Assembly: GCA_914767715.1 (NCBI GenBank)
Contig: OU612067.1
Location: 29,240,162 to 29,300,161 of the forward strand
Length of the DNA stretch: 60,000 nt
Direction of reading: 5' to 3'
Source of the DNA: Membranipora membranacea
Taxonomy: Eukaryota > Bryozoa > Gymnolaemata > Cheilostomatida > Membraniporidae
Below, one piece after another: positions 55,860 through 60,000 of this stretch. A model generated the notes under the pieces. That model saw only the letters and a list, made by a program, of their open reading frames with translations, did no database searches and was not told where the DNA came from. Position numbers and translations under genes: made by a program. How positions within the stretch are numbered: position 1 is the first letter of the stretch; the number at the start of each line of letters is the position of its first letter.

Positions 55860-56120
55860 TAATATAAGACCTATATGCCTGGCGTAGCCTTTGCTCATTG
55901 ATATCAAAAGAGAAACTTGAGACTATTCAATGCAGTGCCAGTAAGATAATTTACTCCCGACATTATTTTAAGGTTAGCTTCTCTGTCTATTCCGTCGCTC
56001 AATGAATATTTGTTTCTCGTTGTACGAAACTTCGAACGTACTAGAAGTAACCAGTTATATCCAAATTTAAGTTCCATGAAGTTCAGTGATCTGTACCAGG
56101 GGATGACCTTCCCTGATGCC
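55860..56120 (+). pseudogene. Possible LINE reverse transcriptase tail
   Basis: Frames give NIRPICLA, then KLETIQCSASKIIYSRHYF, then in another frame RLASLSIPSLNEYLFLVV. This fits the post-polymerase pattern (S.IRP.LEY, +LE.IQ..A.KII, L..L.IPSL.ER). Several frameshifts and a short length limit confidence. Open frames on the minus strand across the same DNA are probably shadows. Confidence 0.4.
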
Positions 56121-57372
56121 TGATTGTTGATGTTGTACTTGAGAGAATGAAGCCGAGAAATGCAATTTAGTCGAGAAGCTACTTGCCAATCAGTGATCAA
56201 AAATTTGCGGTCAATAATATCCCTATGGGGCGACCTAGAATCAGACCCGAATTTCGCTGTGAATCTAAATATGCAAAGTGTACACCTCTCAGGTTGCCGT
56301 TTTTTCCAAGTGGCACACAACCATAAGTATTTGGATGTGTTTGTGCGCCTCATGAATATCTTACACTAGTCAAGGTAATGGTCATAGTCATAGTCTAATC
56401 ATTTTTTAACTTAGCCAGGTTTTAAAATTATTACTGCAATATTTAGTGTGATCAATTAATATACATTTACTTTGAATATGATAAATGACAAAGTTAATTT
56501 ATTTTCATATGACACAGAGAAAAAGTCAAAGCTCAAAGTGGTGTATATTTGAGCTCAAAAAGCAGAAGACGACTACTCATACTATACTGGGAAGTACAAG
56601 GCGACCAAACAAACCAAAACATGTGGCCAGTGACGCGGCGAGAGGCAGGATGGTTATCTGACAATTTGAACAACATTTAACCAGGGGTTGTCCACCCTTT
56701 TTGCATGAGAACACAACTTAACAGATTACGGTAGTCATTTTAATACCTTAGACCAGACTCCCTGCTTAGGCAGTGCACCTCTCTACCAGATGTCGTTGAG
56801 AAAGTAGGATACCGTCAATTATTGATTTATCTTTTTTGTAGCGAGATAATATATTTTGGATTGTCAACACATATACATTGCTTTTCTTAATTTTGATTAC
56901 AAAAAAATTATATCTCTTTTTAAAGAGTCGGCAATTGAATAATTGTCTTCTCTGGTGAGCAAACAAATGTAAATAATGTATGTTTGTTATTGTATCATAA
57001 GTACTGACGAGTATTATCAATGGAGAAGATTAGCATGTTCTGTGTTGCTAGAACTTTGTTGCGATTGTCGTTGTAAATATACATGTTGTGCATATAAATA
57101 AATATACCGCTGGGCTACCTAGGGATTTTTTGTTCTATTGTACAATGCTCTACCCTAATGTGTACATGTATTGGTTTGTTTGTATCTTTTGCTCGTTTTA
57201 TTGCAATAACAATAAAAGTCCCCTGTATTACAAGATAAAAAACAATGAAAATGATTGACTTCAGTGAACATAACATGCCACCTATACAGAACATATATCA
57301 AAGTGGTGTCTTAATAACGCTCGATTACATATTTTGGTTGCTGAAAATAATATCAGAGCACACACTTAGCAT
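56121..57372. other. No recognisable gene; possible poly(A) region of the MADF/BESS gene at the right end
   Basis: AT-rich. A TTTATT at about 57197 would be an AATAAA signal on the minus strand, about 175 bp past the MADF/BESS stop codon. Confidence 0.35.
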
Positions 57373-58743
57373 TTAAAAACCGATGTCCATATCATGGTAA
57401 ATAGGGGGTTGGAAACTTGAAGTAGCAGCTGGCAGTGGTGGCTGATAGGATTGTGGTGGTACTTGTGCGATGAAGGGTTGGGGGTTCGGTTGCTGTGCAG
57501 GGCCAAATTGGGATTGAAATAACACTTCCTCAATTTTCAATTTACATAATGCCCTGTTTTGGGGGTCTTTGATTTGACGCAGATTTTCGGCAATATGCAT
57601 CGCATAAATGTGACAGTCATCCTGCTCAGCAGGTTGTGATTGTTTCTTACGTTGAGTCATATTGTCACTTGGCAGATTAAGTTGCCCGCAGGCTTGCTCC
57701 AGGATACTAGAGCTAACATCTTCACTTGATTTCCTTTTTCCTGGTCTGGATATGGTTGAGACCAAAACTGGCTGTGGTGTGGTAGTTGTGTGTTGTGTGG
57801 TATGGTGTGGAGTGGTGGATACTTCTGATACCAGGTATTCATCCAATTCTGGACTGGTCTCTTCCTATGAAACAAAATGGTGATTTGACTGAGTCATATA
57901 CGTGTAGTATCGAGATTATTTTTTGAAAAAATAAGCTCAATTTAGCTAAGACAGACTGTGTATGCGCACACTATAGAGTTATTATACAGCATGCCCTGGC
58001 TAGTCTTGATTGATTAATGTAGAATTTACAGACTTTGCTTACTCTTTTGAATGTAGAAGGGTACTATGTCAAGAGGTACTATATATCTTGCAGCTTTGTA
58101 GGCTTTTCGTTCTTGTGTAGTTGAGATGAGAAGAATAGCAGGCCTACTGCAAAAGTACATACATGAAGATTCACTAGCAAACTAAATGTATTCTTACCTC
58201 ATCTGATGTAGGTGATGGATGAAGCGAGTTAGCTTGGGAGGCAACTTCAACATGATCCCTAAGGAACATACAGGCATCATAGAATTCCAATACCTTTATC
58301 TCCTGCGAACCTGCTCCAGATCTTGTCTTTGCGTCGACCATATTTTTTGCTTTTACATCCTGTGTCCTGATCGAACTGTATTTAGTATTAGCCTGTTTAC
58401 CTGGAAGACAATAATAACATCGGACATAACAGCAAGGAGTAACAGGAGTAACAGTTACTTTTTGATAACAGTAACACAAAACGGTCACTGAAGAAATATT
58501 TTGATCATTCAACAACAGCTTGTTGCCATCAGCAGGTACCAACAAAAATTCTCCTATGTATAATTTCATAAAGTATTTGCATGGTTTCTCCAAGGAGTGG
58601 AGGTTTCCCTTTCTTTAACCTGTCATCTGGAAAATAGCTGCCAATTCAGCGAGCTTCTCCTGCCTTTTGGCATATTAGTTAGGATGTACACTGTTATAAA
58701 TTTCAGGCCTACCCTGCAGCTCCTCGATGAACCTATCTATGTT
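57373..58743 (-). CDS. MADF-BESS domain protein, three exons, one in-frame TAA
   Basis: On the minus strand, exon A (58743-58620), exon B (58400-58198) and exon C (57864-57373) join in phase through AG acceptors and GT donors (GTTAAAG, GTAAGAA). Exon A encodes the start of a MADF domain (FIEELQGRPEIYNSVHP, then YAKRQEKLAELAAIFQMT). Exon B gives its end (QEIKVLEFYDACMFLRDHV). Exon C has a Thr/His-rich linker, a basic patch (RPGKRKSSE), a BESS motif (HIYAMHIAENLRQIKDP, then CKLKIEEVL) and a Pro/Gln-rich tail. MADF binds DNA and BESS mediates protein contacts, as in Adf-1-type factors. A TAA at 58675-58677 interrupts exon A between conserved residues, so this allele is broken or the base is wrong. 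A further 5' exon is probably missing. Some MADF genes derive from Harbinger transposons, so a transposon origin is possible. Confidence 0.7.
58426..58471. repeat. Degenerate third copy of the CAAGGAGTAAC palindrome
   Basis: CAAGGAGTAAC and GTTACTTTTTG pair at nine of eleven positions around an extra AGGAGTAACA. Direct repeats ATAACAG (58426-58432 and 58465-58471) flank it. It lies in the intron between exons A and B of the MADF/BESS gene. The flanking repeat is only 7 bp here, unlike the 10 bp at the other two sites. Confidence 0.6.
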
Positions 58744-59440
58744 CTAAACAGACATTGTTGCTTGCAAAAGTGGAAACCCAAAAGTTCATGTGATAAAGAG
58801 AAGCGCCTTAAGTTGAGTAGCTAAGTTGAAAGATTTTCGTCGGCTCGTAAACAATGCGATTCTCGGCTGAAACCATTCAGCCCTCTGCACACCCACCAAC
58901 TCGGCCAAGATGTTCCAATGAACGATTTTTGCACGAGATGACGACTCGGTACGATTATCCCCCAGTGTAAAAGTAGCTCAGCACTGAGGACAGAATTTAC
59001 GAGTTCATTATCTTAAGCAAACTGCTCAACCAGTAGATCATACATAGATTCCATGAGAAGTTTGTATGCTCTTATTGACTTATTATACTTATGACCATTG
59101 ATTACGCCCTTCATTAATCCTCCAGCATGGGCAAATAGCTCTGGTATTGAGTTCTGAGTGGAAATCAAAAAGTGAGCTAATGAGGTTTCTTATTTCCCTA
59201 TACTGTCATATGATGAGCAGTGTCCAAATTTGTGAAGCATATTGATAACGGCCTTCGATCTTGTGATGGGATTGATGGTGAGTCCTAGCGCCGATGCTTT
59301 TAGTGAGGTTAATCGTTGTTGGGTCACAAGGCTCATAAGATCTTGACAGAGTGATATCTTAGATATCTTGGAATAGGTAGTCCTGACTGCTGTTGTATCA
59401 AGCCGGATATAAAGCTAACCGACTCCCCTGGGACAGACAG
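58744..59440. other. Nothing recognised
   Basis: This is either the 5' flank or first intron of the MADF/BESS gene. I saw no exon that I could support. Confidence 0.35.
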
Positions 59441-59774
59441 TCAACATGACTCTGGGCCAACATGAGACGAGGTCAGAGGCCATGGGAGCTCGAATGTATT
59501 GGCGTGTTGACACATTGAGTTAGGGGTCATTAGATGTGTGGTATAAACTTGTGAATTAGGGGTGGATGACTGTCCGCGTCCAATCAATAAAGGATTGATA
59601 GACTCACTGGTTGAACCAATTGTGTCTTCTGTGCCGGTGCAGTCATCAGATTCCTCACCACTATCACCACAAACTACTCCTTTGTGAAAGACAATATCTC
59701 CCTCCTTCTTACTCTGACTGTGAATTATGAGCTGGGGGTAGTCTCTTTGAAGTCTCCGCTTCATCATAGATGAT
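59441..59774 (-). CDS. Unassigned exon, minus strand
   Basis: After an AG acceptor (GTTTTCAG on the minus strand) a frame encodes SSMMKRRLQRDYPQLIIHSQ followed by KKEGDIVFHKG, then an acidic Ser/Thr-rich stretch (GEESDDCTGTEDTIGSTSES), and ends at TGA. The start loosely recalls a segment (LMKRL...YP.L.FH......LV+....) of multi-copy invertebrate proteins, but I cannot name a domain. It could be the last exon of a gene continuing beyond the window. It cannot be an upstream exon of the MADF gene unless an internal donor before the TGA is used. Confidence 0.35.
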
Positions 59775-60000
59775 CTGAAAACAAGAAACTCATAATTAAC
59801 TAGCTTGTCAGGCTCATGTTAGTTAAATTCAAGTTGACGAAAGTCTAACTAAGCACAAATCTTTAAACCTCTCCCATATATGAGAGAGAAAAAAACAACC
59901 ATATCACAACTTACAGTATATTCTCGGCGTCAGCGCATTCATGTTTTCTCACTTGGCGTGAGAATATCCTGGCTAGCGTGGTCATCTTATAAATTCTGTT

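Noticed and set aside
55904-56353. 149-codon minus-strand open frame as a gene
   Set aside because: It has no recognisable domain and lies opposite a LINE-tail-like reading on the plus strand, so it is probably a shadow frame.
1-60000. CRISPR arrays, operons or prokaryotic mobile elements
   Set aside because: No regularly spaced repeats with unique spacers, no ribosome-binding-site gene clusters, and coding pieces are split by GT/AG introns.

Overview
The window looks like nuclear DNA of an AT-rich animal genome, most likely an early-branching marine invertebrate such as a sponge or cnidarian. The phylum is inference and uncertain. Reasons: short spliced exons with GT/AG introns, no operons or bacterial-type genes, and remnants of many eukaryotic transposon families. 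I see no rRNA, no intact tRNA gene and no CRISPR. The window is essentially a transposon graveyard with nested insertions. Only two loci could be ordinary genes: a mucin-like repeat exon near 4.5-5.6 kb, and a three-exon MADF/BESS gene on the minus strand at 57.4-58.7 kb.

0-14.2 kb: non-coding AT-rich DNA, a dispersed repeat (2.2 kb), a coding 72-bp minisatellite with a downstream exon (4.5-5.6 kb), a LINE tail (6.9-7.4 kb), a Pao-like gag fragment (7.6-8.0 kb), a DIRS-type retroelement with RNase H and tyrosine recombinase (8.3-9.9 kb), and exons of a multi-copy transposase-like family (13.2-14.2 kb).

14.4-20.6 kb: a Mutator-like element with inverted repeats of about 275 bp. Its three transposase exons splice in phase but contain one UGA. 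A LINE fragment and a tiny palindromic insertion are nested inside it.

20.6-29.5 kb: LINE endonuclease and reverse transcriptase pieces, THAP-like, hAT and PIF/Harbinger fragments, and an intact two-exon, 341-codon gene (26.6-27.7 kb). The first exon of a paralogue of that gene lies 2.8 kb downstream.

29.5-36.5 kb: the paralogue is cut by a Ty3/gypsy LTR element. Its gag and pol share one frame, separated by a single UGA followed by CUA. The integrase of that element is in turn cut by a pogo/Tigger element. A second Mutator 3' fragment and a hAT fragment follow.

36.5-51.4 kb: LINE and hAT remnants, a complete but mutated piggyBac element (43.6-46.6 kb) bounded by TTAA, and mostly unrecognised sequence.

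51.4-60 kb: a 3.6-kb hAT element with no recognisable transposase and a perfect 8-bp target duplication, then the MADF/BESS gene and an unassigned exon.

The most unusual signal is a set of 22-32 bp palindromes (20.0, 51.4 and 58.4 kb), two of them flanked by perfect 10-bp direct repeats, plus a 54-bp palindrome at 52.4 kb flanked by 9-bp repeats. They look like extremely small mobile insertions. Domain calls rest on recognising motifs by eye; no database search was possible.
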